A DNA stretch of 24,032 nt from Chloroflexota bacterium. GTDB taxonomy: Bacteria > Chloroflexota > Dehalococcoidia > UBA3495. The stretch covers positions 29,364 through 53,395 of the forward strand of contig PBBR01000013.1 in assembly GCA_002716645.1 (NCBI GenBank), given 5' to 3'. Both the position numbers and the translations under genes were made by a program. Of this stretch, positions 8,235-16,007 are shown one piece after another. The notes below the pieces were generated by a model, which did not search any database, was not told where the DNA came from, and saw only the letters and a list, made by a program, of their open reading frames with translations. Every line of letters starts with the position of its first letter. The first letter of the stretch is position 1.

Positions 8235-9016
8235 GAAATCATCCGATGCAAAGGTAATAGGAAACCTGCGGTTACTAATGGAACTGCTAAGATAAATCCT
8301 AGAGTTTCAATAAGTTCATTTGTGGCCCCGTAGCAATCTCCTGTCAGGCCTCCTAACATTTTGGACATTATCTTTCCCAGGATGAAGGCTATGGATGATA
8401 ATACGATCAACAGCGTCACACCTAATGGGCCTCCAAATGACAGACAGATGATTGACACTGTTACGAAAGCGAACAGTGTGGCAAATCTCGAATGTTCATG
8501 TCTGAATGAAGACCCTAAACCATTTTCTCTAGCGTATGAGAATAGATGTAATTGCAGGACCATGCTCCATCTGGACAGACAGGGTACTAACACGATTGTT
8601 AGCTCTTTGCCTGGTGCATTTAGGCTGAGTATTGATAGGAATGCGGTGTATTTCAATAGCAATATTAGTATTGAACTTACGGCGGCGAAAGATCCTACAT
8701 GAGAATCTTTCATGATATTTAGTCGATCCTGGGCTTTATATGCACCGAACAATCCATCTGCTACATCCATAAGACCGTCTAGGTGTAAGCCTCGCGTTAT
8801 TATAGCTAACGTAGCTGTCAATAATGCTGCCGTGATGGTGGATGGGAATATATATGAACAAGCTTGTTCAATGATTAATAGTAAAGTTCCGATTGCTAAA
8901 CCGATTAATGGATAGTAGGCTCGAGAATTACTTATAGATTGCGAGGAAATCTCTTTCCCTATTCGACAAGGGATAATAGTAAGGAAACTTAAAGCTACCA
9001 GAAAAGGAGTTAGCAA
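8213..9016 (-). CDS. cobS: Cobalamin synthase CobS (adenosylcobinamide-GDP ribazoletransferase)
   Basis: A 267-residue polytopic membrane enzyme that joins adenosylcobinamide-GDP to alpha-ribazole (or its phosphate). It opens with FLVALSFLTIIPC, and the metal-binding motif LHLDGLMDVADGLFG is followed by RLNIMKDSHVGSFA, both diagnostic. Most of the remainder is hydrophobic. The start is a TTG, supported by AGGAG at 9023-9027 six bases upstream; there is no ATG close by that keeps the conserved N-terminus. It lies 68 bases after cobT and overlaps cbiB by 22 bases. Confidence 0.95.
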   Translation of the reverse strand: MLTPFLVALSFLTIIPCRIGKEISSQSISNSRAYYPLIGLAIGTLLLIIEQACSYIFPSTITAALLTATLAIITRGLHLDGLMDVADGLFGAYKAQDRLNIMKDSHVGSFAAVSSILILLLKYTAFLSILSLNAPGKELTIVLVPCLSRWSMVLQLHLFSYARENGLGSSFRHEHSRFATLFAFVTVSIICLSFGGPLGVTLLIVLSSIAFILGKIMSKMLGGLTGDCYGATNELIETLGFILAVPLVTAGFLLPLHRMISWIQTSL

Positions 9017-9022
9017 TACACT

Positions 9023-9027
9023 CTCCT
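9023..9027 (-). promoter_or_regulatory. Ribosome binding site fixing the TTG start of cobS
   Basis: AGGAG reads on the minus strand six bases before the TTG at 9016. It decides the start because no in-frame ATG or GTG gives an intact CobS N-terminus. Confidence 0.7.
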
Positions 9028-9084
9028 AGTTGCATGGTCCGTATTCATGATAATTGCAACTTACCTGCGATTGGTTTCAACTTG

Positions 9085-10155
9085 CTAATCGTCTTCCTTC
9101 CCCGACACACCTGCTTCAGCAAATGTGGCCATCTCCGCAAGACACTTCGCGGAGGCTTCTATTATGGGCATGGCCAGAGTAGCGCCGGTCCCCTCCCCTA
9201 GCCGCATCTCTAGATCAAATAGAGGTTTCAGTCCCATAGCGCTCAATCCGATGTTGTGTCCTGGCTCTACTGAGTTATGAGAAGCTATAAAATACAGACG
9301 AGAATTTGGACATAAAGTCGATGCTATTAACGCTGCTGCACCTGATATAAATCCATCAACGATTACTGGTTTGTTGTGGGCTGCTGTGGCTAGCATAGCC
9401 CCTGCCAACGCTCCGATTTCGAGCCCCCCGATTTTTACAAGCACATCTAAACCATCGCTCGGATCAGGTTTGTTAGTGTCTATAGCTCTGTTTATTATGG
9501 ATATTTTATGTTCAAGCGATTTGTCATCTACTCCAGTACCTCTGCCAGTTGTGATTGCAGCATCGGTTTTCGTAATTACACTTGTAATAGCACTTGAGGG
9601 GGTTGTGTTACCGATACCCATTTCTCCAAACGCTATTAGGTCAGTCCCTCCAGATATTTGGTCTTCAGCTGCCTGTATACCAATCTCTAGGCATTTAATT
9701 GCCTGATCAAGTGTCATAGCAGGGCCAATCGCTATATTTTGTGTCCCTTTAGCTACCTTGACGTTCTTCAGTAAGGGGTGGTTAGGAAGATCCGATGCAA
9801 CTCCTACGTCTAGAATCGTTATATCTGCTTCTACGTGCCGCGCCAGAACATTTATACCGGCTCCACCAGATAAGAAATTCTGGACCATCTGAGGGGTAAC
9901 TTCCTGTGGATACGCACTAACGCCTTCAGCTACAACTCCATGATCTCCCGCAGCTAGAATCACCGATTTCTTCGTTATTATGGGTTTAGGGTCAGCGTAT
10001 ATGCCGGCTAATTGAATCGACAATTCTTCCAATCTACCGAGGCTTCCGAGAGGCTTGGTCAATGTGTTTTGACGTTCTCGGGCTGCTGACATTGATGTTT
10101 CATCTAATGTGTCAATATTGAGTATAGTCTTGTCGATGAGTTTTGAGATAGACAT
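9085..10155 (-). CDS. cobT: Nicotinate-nucleotide:dimethylbenzimidazole phosphoribosyltransferase CobT
   Basis: A 356-residue enzyme of standard length that activates the lower-ligand base to its alpha-ribotide. Conserved blocks are RQNTLTKPLGSLGRLEELS, AAGDHGVVAEGVSAYPQEVT, NFLSGGAGINVLAR, FGEMGIGNTTPSSAI and the C-terminal MRLGEGTGATLAMPII, which carries the catalytic glutamate. The ATG start has AGGAT upstream. No bluB or benzimidazole-synthesis gene is in the window, so the source of the lower ligand cannot be judged. It lies 42 bases after cobO. Confidence 0.97.
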   Translation of the reverse strand: MSISKLIDKTILNIDTLDETSMSAARERQNTLTKPLGSLGRLEELSIQLAGIYADPKPIITKKSVILAAGDHGVVAEGVSAYPQEVTPQMVQNFLSGGAGINVLARHVEADITILDVGVASDLPNHPLLKNVKVAKGTQNIAIGPAMTLDQAIKCLEIGIQAAEDQISGGTDLIAFGEMGIGNTTPSSAITSVITKTDAAITTGRGTGVDDKSLEHKISIINRAIDTNKPDPSDGLDVLVKIGGLEIGALAGAMLATAAHNKPVIVDGFISGAAALIASTLCPNSRLYFIASHNSVEPGHNIGLSAMGLKPLFDLEMRLGEGTGATLAMPIIEASAKCLAEMATFAEAGVSGKEDD

Positions 10156-10197
10156 ATTTATCCTTTCGTAACTTTACTCAGTGCTGCAGGATGGTGG

Positions 10198-10758
10198 CTA
10201 GAACTCAATGCCTGGTTGGGCTTTGATTCCTTCGGAATACGGGTGTTTTACGACGTTCATTTCTGTGACTAAGTCAGCAAAATCTATGAGTCCCTGAGGA
10301 GCGTGTCGTCCGGTGATAATTATGTGCAACATTTCTGGTCGGTTGCTGAGTGTTTCGATAACCTCTTGAACTTCTATCCAACCATAGTGAAGTGGATATG
10401 TAAATTCGTCGAGAATAATCAGATCATTATCACCTTTGGCTATAATTTCCTTGGCGTCCTCCCAAAGTGCTCGGGCAAGATCAGCGCTTTGATCTAGGTC
10501 TTTAGAACGCCAGGTAAAACCATCTCCCATAGCCCTTACGGGGACGCCAATTTTCTGTGCGGCTCTTTGCTCTCCAAAATTTGCGGTCGTATGTTTAATG
10601 AATTGGAGCATCTGGACTTTCATATCCCGTCCCCAAGCTCGAAACAAAACGCCCATCGCCGCGGTGGTTTTACCTTTCCCATTTCCAGTGTTTACGATAA
10701 CTAATCCTTTGTTTATACGAGGTCCTTTAACTGATTGTGGCCCAGGTTCAGTACTCAT
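10198..10758 (-). CDS. cobO: Cob(I)alamin / cob(I)yrinate a,c-diamide adenosyltransferase CobO (BtuR/CobA type)
   Basis: A 186-residue ATP:corrinoid adenosyltransferase that adds the 5'-deoxyadenosyl upper ligand. The P-loop GNGKGKTTAAMG is near residue 24, followed by QFIKH, the acidic LIILDEFTYPLHYGW and the typical TGRHAP with C-terminal EMNVVKHPY and GIKAQPGIEF. All are hallmarks of the BtuR/CobO family rather than the PduO or EutT types. The ATG is preceded by AAGGGG. It sits 87 bases downstream of cbiA. Confidence 0.97.
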   Translation of the reverse strand: MSTEPGPQSVKGPRINKGLVIVNTGNGKGKTTAAMGVLFRAWGRDMKVQMLQFIKHTTANFGEQRAAQKIGVPVRAMGDGFTWRSKDLDQSADLARALWEDAKEIIAKGDNDLIILDEFTYPLHYGWIEVQEVIETLSNRPEMLHIIITGRHAPQGLIDFADLVTEMNVVKHPYSEGIKAQPGIEF

Positions 10759-10845
10759 TAGTTTTGTCCCCTTTTGTTTTTAAGAATCAAATTAGATTTC
10801 TACTACATCCGGAATGCAGAGTTAAAGAGTTAATATTCAAGAAAC

Positions 10846-12216
10846 TTACAGCCTGGAAAGCCTAGAACATACTTCAACGAATCTTTTAGCTAACGATGGG
10901 TCGCTGGCAAGATGAACATGAACATATGAGGCCCATACATTTTCATTTCGGAATCCCTCAAATCTATTATCTTGGTCTACTACCGTATATAAAGCATTGT
11001 GCAATTCAGGATTGTTTTCTAATACTGACCAGTGAAATTCGTGACCTTTTATAACTTGCCCTTTCTTCATTATTGGGCTATCACAAAGAGCCTCTAACTC
11101 TCTATATCCCAAGTGAAGGGTTTGATCTTTCATAGAAGATGATAATGGAAGAGCTTGAACCATGGGATGCATTTGTCCCGTCATATCGGACAGGCTGTGT
11201 CCTAGGTACATAAGTCCTCCGCACTCAGCATATATTGGTATACCGAGATTGATTTGCTCAGTCATAGATCTTAACATTGATTTGTTCTCTGATAGTTCCT
11301 GTGCGAACAGTTCTGGGAATCCACCCCCAATATAAATGCCTCCACATCGTTCAGGTACCTTACTATCTTTCAAAGGGCTGAATTCTACAATCTCAGCGCC
11401 CCAGGATTCTAAGAGGTCTAATGAATCTTGGTAGTAAAAACTGAAAGCCTCGTCTTTCGCAACTGCTATGACTGCTGTTTTAGGTTGTGGGGATGCTGGA
11501 TATATGTATGGTTCGACAGGATTGAGTTGTGCGGTGGATGCTATGTCACAAATAGCTTCCAGGTCTATCGTCTCTTCGGTTTGAGATATTAAGGAATCGT
11601 ACCATTGCTGGACCACAGTGCCTTCCGTTGTTGGTATCAATCCTAGGTGCCTTTCAGGTTGTACTAAATCTTGTCTTCTCGGCATGTATCCTATTACTGG
11701 TATACCCGTACTCTTTTCAATCTGGGGTTTGCAGAACTCTAAATGTCGTGGGCTGCCAATCCCGTTTAATATTACTCCTGCAATATTTAGCTCAGGATCA
11801 AACAGTTGGTATCCAAGTATTTCCGCAGCAACACTTCTCGCCACTTTGGAGGCGTCTGCTATAAGCACTACTGGAGCGTGTAGCAACTTAGCTAATTGGG
11901 CGGTAGAGCCAAATTCATCTAAGTTAGAGTGTCCGTCAAATATTCCCATAACTCCTTCTACTATGGAAATATCCGCGCTCTGACTCGCTTTATAAAAAAG
12001 TTCAGACACAATTTTATGCGGTAGCAGCCAGGAGTCGAGATTACGAGAAGGTATTCCTGCGGCAAGTTTATGATATGACGGGTCAATATAATCTGGGCCT
12101 GCTTTAAAAGGTTGAACTCGCTTCCCTCTTTTGGTAAGAGCGCCCATTATTCCTGTTGCTATTGTCGTCTTTCCGACACCGCTTCTAACGCCTGCTATAA
12201 CAATTGATGGAGTCAA
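10846..12216 (-). CDS. cbiA: Cobyrinate a,c-diamide synthase CbiA (CobB)
   Basis: A 456-residue two-domain amidotransferase, the first gene behind the riboswitch. It amidates the a and c side chains using glutamine and ATP. The N-terminal domain begins VIAGVRSGVGKTTIATG (P-loop) followed by KAGPDYIDPSYH. The C-terminal glutaminase domain contains IYIGGGFPE, the nucleophile in YAECGGLMYLG and the histidine in SYVHVHLAS. The start is a TTG at 12216; the P-loop lies only about ten residues in, as in the family, so no later start is acceptable. The ribosome binding site is weak (GAG). It is separated from the terminator by a 184-base leader. Confidence 0.96.
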   Translation of the reverse strand: MTPSIVIAGVRSGVGKTTIATGIMGALTKRGKRVQPFKAGPDYIDPSYHKLAAGIPSRNLDSWLLPHKIVSELFYKASQSADISIVEGVMGIFDGHSNLDEFGSTAQLAKLLHAPVVLIADASKVARSVAAEILGYQLFDPELNIAGVILNGIGSPRHLEFCKPQIEKSTGIPVIGYMPRRQDLVQPERHLGLIPTTEGTVVQQWYDSLISQTEETIDLEAICDIASTAQLNPVEPYIYPASPQPKTAVIAVAKDEAFSFYYQDSLDLLESWGAEIVEFSPLKDSKVPERCGGIYIGGGFPELFAQELSENKSMLRSMTEQINLGIPIYAECGGLMYLGHSLSDMTGQMHPMVQALPLSSSMKDQTLHLGYRELEALCDSPIMKKGQVIKGHEFHWSVLENNPELHNALYTVVDQDNRFEGFRNENVWASYVHVHLASDPSLAKRFVEVCSRLSRL

Positions 12217-12400
12217 ACTATTAATCTCAACTTAATATCCTTGTTTTATTTCCCAATATAATATCTACAATTTGATCTGTCCTTTCAAAACGAGGAGAGA
12301 ACTATAGAATATGCCCCGCGTGACCGGGACTATTATGCCGGAGAGGAGGAGGTTTCTCCAGAGCAAGATCCTATAGCTCCCCCTCGCAAACGATTAGGCT
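12217..12400 (-). other. Leader between terminator and cbiA, holding an odd open stretch
   Basis: About 180 bases of read-through leader lie between the terminator and the cbiA TTG. Reading on the plus strand, a 46-codon frame is open between stops at 12259 and 12400 and encodes a charged, proline-rich tail-like peptide ending PPRKRLG. It has no ATG, GTG or TTG start in frame, and its GC content is visibly higher than its flanks. On the minus strand the same segment can form a 7-bp stem, CTGGAGA with TCTCCGG (one G-T pair). It may be a gene remnant or simply structured leader RNA. No function is assigned. Confidence 0.3.
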
Positions 12401-12435
12401 AAAAAAAAACCTGACCTAGTGTTAGTGGTCAGGTT
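12401..12435 (-). terminator. Intrinsic terminator of the cobalamin riboswitch
   Basis: On the minus strand, AACCTGACC pairs perfectly with GGTCAGGTT (9-bp stem, 10-base loop) and runs straight into nine T residues (plus-strand A at 12401-12409). It lies about 50 bases past the B12 box and before cbiA, so the riboswitch most likely acts by ligand-dependent premature termination. Confidence 0.88.
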
Positions 12436-12479
12436 GAGACTATTCAATCTCGTACACCTTTTCCACGAGGGGTACCAAG

Positions 12480-12660
12480 TCTACTTAGAGGCAGGTCTCC
12501 TGACTCCTGATTGTTATCGAACAACGCTTGCCTTCCCAGCATCATTGCCAGTGGCTTATAGTTTCGGATGTTCTCATCAGTTACAGTGGCGGGACCGTGC
12601 CGGACTTCCACCGGCTTCCCTTTTCAGCCCATTACTGGGCCACCTCAAAGTGCTTATATT
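12480..12660 (-). ncRNA. Cobalamin riboswitch
   Basis: The minus strand reads a classic B12 aptamer. In transcript order it has a P2/P3-like helix GCCCAGTAATGGGC, then AAGGGAAGCCGGTGGAAG, TCCGGCACGGTCCCGCC, ACTGTAACTG, and finally the B12 box AGTCAGGAGACCTGCCT (12489-12505). These match the conserved core of adenosylcobalamin/cobalamin riboswitches. A promoter lies just upstream and an intrinsic terminator just downstream. It should repress the cbiA-pduX operon when cobalamin is plentiful. The outer boundaries are approximate. Confidence 0.96.
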
Positions 12661-12697
12661 CAGTTGTTAAGTTTTCTCGCTGTCTGTTACTGCTGCA

Positions 12698-12726
12698 ATT
12701 CTATATTCTGTTATCCTGTAGGTCAA
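12698..12726 (-). promoter_or_regulatory. Sigma70-like promoter of the riboswitch-cob operon
   Basis: On the minus strand, TTGACC (12721-12726) and TAGAAT (12698-12703) are separated by exactly 17 bases; each matches the consensus at 5 of 6 positions. Transcription would start near 12691, about 30 bases before the recognisable riboswitch core. Position relative to the aptamer supports it strongly. Confidence 0.65.
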
Positions 12727-12842
12727 TATAGTATCCGGTATCACAATTATTACTATGGTCATGGCCAATGACATGATGTATGTTAAAATTGTCCCGCGTA
12801 AGACTGAGGATTAGTTTATTTAGGATATTTCGGAGAATAATT

Positions 12843-13229
12843 ATGCCTGTATATAGTTATGACCATATTCATCTTCGTAGTAAGAACCCAATGGGTATAG
12901 CCAAATATTTCGAGACCATGTTTGATGCGAAAATTCTAGAATCTGTTCAATCAGATGGACAACCACGCATAGACTTGGACATCAACGGATTAGCTGTTTT
13001 TATTGCAGCTGTGCCAGAGGAAGTGGATATGGATACCAGTCCAGTGGATCCGCATTTAGGGCTGGATCATTTTGGATTTCGTGTAGACAATATCGACGAG
13101 GCCGTAGCTGATCTTAAGAGTAGAGGTGCTGAGATGGCTGTCGAACCGTACGATATCAGGCCTGGCGTGCGAATAGCTTTTGTGATGGCACCGGACAATG
13201 TTAGGATTGAACTACTACAGCGCAATTAA
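12843..13229 (+). CDS. VOC superfamily (glyoxalase/dioxygenase-like) single-domain protein
   Basis: A 128-residue protein with the paired beta-alpha-beta-beta-beta modules of the vicinal-oxygen-chelate fold. It begins YDHIHLRSKNPMGIAKYF, the second module begins GLDHFGFRVDNIDEAV, and it ends NVRIELLQ. His8 or His10, the histidine of LDHFGF and Glu123 are likely metal ligands. Substrate is unknown: lactoylglutathione lyase, methylmalonyl-CoA epimerase and catabolic dioxygenase members share this fold. I chose ATG 12843 with GGAG at 12832-12835 seven bases upstream. An in-frame ATG at 12780 would add 21 arginine-rich residues absent from this fold. It converges on the small membrane protein gene. 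Confidence 0.85.
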   Translation: MPVYSYDHIHLRSKNPMGIAKYFETMFDAKILESVQSDGQPRIDLDINGLAVFIAAVPEEVDMDTSPVDPHLGLDHFGFRVDNIDEAVADLKSRGAEMAVEPYDIRPGVRIAFVMAPDNVRIELLQRN

Positions 13230-13251
13230 GTATGATTTGGGATGCAATAGT

Positions 13252-13440
13252 TTATTTTTTAAACAATGCTTGTAATGTATTCATGGCTAATATAAGTGCG
13301 CCTGTTAGTATTAGTATCCAACCCAATAGATCGACTATTAGGTCTACCAGAGGGCTTAATAACATTACTCCAATAATAACAATGAAGAATCCGCATCCCA
13401 TTGATGCTCTGAAACTATTTATTCCGGTTCTGTAAAACAT
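13252..13440 (-). CDS. Small two-helix membrane protein
   Basis: A 62-residue protein made almost entirely of two hydrophobic segments (roughly residues 15-32 and 36-56), ending in a basic FKK tail. I do not recognise a family. It lies 31 bases downstream of the MBL-fold hydrolase gene on the same strand, so it may be co-transcribed. No clear ribosome binding site precedes the ATG, and an internal ATG at residue 14 is possible. The lack of charged residues in two helix-length stretches argues for a real membrane protein. Moderate confidence. Confidence 0.5.
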   Translation of the reverse strand: MFYRTGINSFRASMGCGFFIVIIGVMLLSPLVDLIVDLLGWILILTGALILAMNTLQALFKK

Positions 13441-13471
13441 TCGGCACTAAAAATTACTATTCATTCGGACC

Positions 13472-14299
13472 CTATGCTAGTGAATATATAGAATCGGTTT
13501 CAGTGACCTTACCTTCTTCTTTTAATTTGTTTAGATGGGTCTGTATATTTCGAGCGGCAGAGTTTTTTAGGTTTTTTCGCAAGTTCCTTGGATATACTAA
13601 ACTTACTGACTCTTCTACAGTTACTGGTCCTTTACTTAATGCGTCCAGGATTTGTGATTCTCTAGCTAGGCGATGTTCGATGTACCATTGGATCCTGTTT
13701 GTACCATTACGGATTATGTTTCCGTGACCAGGGCAAATAATATCGGGTTTTTGCTTGGCCATTGTTCCCAAAGATGACATGTATTCGCGTAAATTCCTTA
13801 CGCTTGATGATGAGTTGCCTAAGATAGTGTCACCGCTAAATAAGACTTTGTCTACTCTTAACGAATAGCAGACGTGATCCTCTTCATGACCAGGCGTAAA
13901 TAAAGCCCGAAGTGATGCTTGTCCTCCAGTCGTGACAAGTTCTCTGGATCGGAGTTTTATAACGCAGCCTTGTCCTAATCGTTGTGTCAGCAGGGGTTCC
14001 AATTTTGGATGGCATCGTACTGTACAGTTCATCTGTTCTTGCAGTCGGTCCAAACCTCCAATGTGATCCCCATGGCCATGCGTTATCAGTATCGATGAAA
14101 TCTTGGGATTTCCCAATTCGTTGTAGTAGTCCAGAATTTGTCTAGTCCATGAACGATACGGTTCTCCAGAATCAATTACAACCATCTCTTCTTTGGGGTC
14201 TCCAACAAAATATATGTGGGTTCCACCAGGGTGCATAGCGCCAAAACTATTTTGATCTTCAGTAATGTGTGTAGCGAAAACGTGTTTGGTTATTTGCAT
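13472..14299 (-). CDS. MBL-fold metallo-hydrolase with C-terminal winged helix (LACTB2-like)
   Basis: A 275-residue metallo-beta-lactamase-fold hydrolase. The zinc motif ITHGHGDHIGG (HxHxDH), a histidine in FTPGHEEDHVCY, the aspartate in FSGDTILG and the histidine in ICPGHG complete the two-metal site. The last 55 or so residues form a small helical domain with a lysine-rich pattern (LNKLKEEGKV), like the winged helix of LACTB2-type nucleases and relatives. Substrate cannot be told: thioesters, lactones and RNA are all known in this group. It starts with ATG and is divergent from the luciferase-like gene across 151 bases. Confidence 0.88.
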   Translation of the reverse strand: MQITKHVFATHITEDQNSFGAMHPGGTHIYFVGDPKEEMVVIDSGEPYRSWTRQILDYYNELGNPKISSILITHGHGDHIGGLDRLQEQMNCTVRCHPKLEPLLTQRLGQGCVIKLRSRELVTTGGQASLRALFTPGHEEDHVCYSLRVDKVLFSGDTILGNSSSSVRNLREYMSSLGTMAKQKPDIICPGHGNIIRNGTNRIQWYIEHRLARESQILDALSKGPVTVEESVSLVYPRNLRKNLKNSAARNIQTHLNKLKEEGKVTETDSIYSLA

Positions 14300-14450
14300 T
14301 TGCTTACCTACAAAAGTATAGATTGATGAGATAGCAGCGAGGCCTGCTGTCGGATGTTAGCTCCGAGTTATACCGTAGTCAAGGTAGGCTACTAATGATA
14401 ATTGAGGTATTCTAGAATCCTATTCAAATCTATGGGTCAGGAGTTCGGTT

Positions 14451-15458
14451 ATGAAATTCGGAGTCTCACTAACTGGGATGGGTCAGCAACCTAGAGGTAC
14501 TGACATGAGACAAAGTTTCGGAGAAATTGTTGAGTATGTTAGGTCTGCTAGAGACCTCGGTTTTGATTTTATATACCAAGGCCAGCACTATCTAACATCG
14601 CCTTACCAACAATTGCAAACAATGCCACTACTTGCCAGATTGGCGGCGGAAACAGGAGATATGAGCATAGTTGCCACTTTGCTTGTTCCATTGCATCACC
14701 CAGTGGATTTGGCAGAACGTATCGCGACAATGGATGTTATAACTAACGGGCGGTTTATACTGGCAGCTGCTTTGGGTTACAGGGATGATGAATATGATGC
14801 GTTTGCGGTTAACCCAAAACGCAGAGTCTCTCGCTATATGGAATGTTTAGAGTTAATGAGGAAGCTGTGGACGGAAGAAAAGGTCACCTACACAGGGCAG
14901 CACTTCCAGGTAAAAGATGCTGAGATGGTACTCAAACCTATGCAGAAACCTCATCCACCTGTCTGGGTAGCTGCGAACAGCGACGCAGCTATTCAAAGGG
15001 CTGCGACTAATGGCTATAGCTGGTATGTCAATCCGCACGCTACTCACCAAACTATTAAAAGGCAAATACAGCTATACAATGACACCGCTGGTAACGCAGG
15101 TCTAGAAAGTCCGAAATTATTGCCAATGGGTAGAGAGTTATTTGTTCACGATGATAAGGAAAAGGCATTTCAAGAAGTTGAACCATTTCTCGGCGGTAAA
15201 TACGAAGCTTACGCTCAATGGGGCCAGGACAAGGCACTACCAGGCGATGAAAGCTTTAGTACATCCTTTGAAGAATTGGCAAGAGATCGGTTTATTATTG
15301 GGGACCCCGAAGATTGCGTTACTGAGATAGAAAAATATCGTTCCCTTGGTATAGATCATGGCAGTTTCCGTATGATGTGGCCTGGAATGGATCTAAAAAG
15401 CGGGATTCGTAATATGGAATTGTTTTCTAGCAAAGTCATGCCGCATTTCAAAGAGTGA
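14451..15458 (+). CDS. LLM-class flavin-dependent oxidoreductase (luciferase-like monooxygenase)
   Basis: A 335-residue TIM-barrel flavin enzyme of normal length. Family features seen are MKFGVSLTG at the start, ARDLGFDFIYQGQHYL, ATLLVPLHHPVDLAERIATMD, TNGRFILAAALGYRDDEYDAF, the KPHPPVWVAANSDAAIQRAA strand and the C-terminal FIIGDPEDCVTEIEKYRSLG. These proteins use FMNH2 or reduced F420 to oxidise or reduce organic substrates. The cofactor and substrate cannot be decided here. AGGAG at 14439-14443 sits seven bases before the ATG. Expansions of this family are known in SAR202 Chloroflexota, and this partly guided the organism guess. Confidence 0.93.
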   Translation: MKFGVSLTGMGQQPRGTDMRQSFGEIVEYVRSARDLGFDFIYQGQHYLTSPYQQLQTMPLLARLAAETGDMSIVATLLVPLHHPVDLAERIATMDVITNGRFILAAALGYRDDEYDAFAVNPKRRVSRYMECLELMRKLWTEEKVTYTGQHFQVKDAEMVLKPMQKPHPPVWVAANSDAAIQRAATNGYSWYVNPHATHQTIKRQIQLYNDTAGNAGLESPKLLPMGRELFVHDDKEKAFQEVEPFLGGKYEAYAQWGQDKALPGDESFSTSFEELARDRFIIGDPEDCVTEIEKYRSLGIDHGSFRMMWPGMDLKSGIRNMELFSSKVMPHFKE

Positions 15459-15477
15459 TCCTGCAAGATAGCTGGCG

Positions 15478-15518
15478 GGTATGCCTGAATCGTAATCCTG
15501 TAATTTTTCTGGCATACC
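15478..15518. repeat. Inverted repeat between convergent genes
   Basis: GGTATGCC (15478-15485) and GGCATACC (15511-15518) are perfect 8-base arms around a 25-base spacer. They lie in the 72-base gap between the luciferase-like gene and pncC, which converge. It could slow transcription from either side, but there is no clear T-run after it, so termination is uncertain. Confidence 0.35.
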
Positions 15519-15530
15519 ACGTTTCTAATA

Positions 15531-16004
15531 CTAGAGTGTATCCAGATGGTCTCCAAGTAGGCTGATCACGGCCTGAGCAGCTCCTTGCTTATTCTCATCT
15601 CTATCTCCGCCTACTCTGATCTCTGCAGATATATCTTGGCCATCTTTAATAGACAAGCCTAGGAAAAATGTTCCGACAGGTAGCCCTGATCTACCGGCTG
15701 CTGGGCCGGTGACTCCTGTTGTTGAGATTCCGTAATTAGTATTGGTAAGTTCGCGTACACCCCTAGCCATGGCTATAGCCATTTCACTGCTTACGGTGCC
15801 TTTGGTATTGTACAGCTCGTCAGAAACACCCAAAATGTTCTGCTTGAGTCCCCCTGTATATGCTATTACGCCACCGGGAAAGAACTGCGATGCGCCAGGC
15901 ACGCTTCCAAGTATATAACCCACCAATCCACAAGTGCATGCTTCTGCAACTGATACCGTCTCTTTTCTCTCTAATAGGATCTCAGCCACTTTTTGTACAT
16001 CCAT
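15531..16004 (-). CDS. pncC: CinA C-terminal domain / PncC-like nicotinamide-nucleotide amidase
   Basis: A 157-residue stand-alone CinA-C domain. PncC proteins deamidate NMN to nicotinate mononucleotide in pyridine nucleotide salvage. Conserved blocks are GSVPGASQFFPGGVIAYTGGLKQ, GTVSSEMAIAMARG, the glycine-rich ISTTGVTGPAAG and LPVGTFFLGL, so the fold is intact. The signature usually written AESCTGG reads AEACTCG (residues 20-26): the serine reported as catalytic is Ala22, while the partner lysine (Lys54) remains. Activity is therefore doubtful, or the mechanism differs. It begins with ATG three bases after the tlyA stop and is probably co-transcribed with it. Confidence 0.85.
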   Translation of the reverse strand: MDVQKVAEILLERKETVSVAEACTCGLVGYILGSVPGASQFFPGGVIAYTGGLKQNILGVSDELYNTKGTVSSEMAIAMARGVRELTNTNYGISTTGVTGPAAGRSGLPVGTFFLGLSIKDGQDISAEIRVGGDRDENKQGAAQAVISLLGDHLDTL

Positions 16005-16007
16005 ACG

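Noticed and set aside
9029..9061. GTTGCA/TGCAAC inverted repeat between cobT and cobS
   Set aside because: Six-base arms with a loop of about 20 bases are expected by chance, and there is no T-run or other regulatory signal.
12419..12771. Several overlapping plus-strand reading frames of 67-83 codons
   Set aside because: They lie across the terminator, riboswitch and promoter on the opposite strand. The RNA structure explains the conserved sequence, and none has a ribosome binding site or a protein-like pattern.
12780..12842. N-terminal extension of the VOC protein
   Set aside because: The extra 21 residues are arginine-rich and precede the first strand of the fold. GGAG is correctly placed only for ATG 12843.
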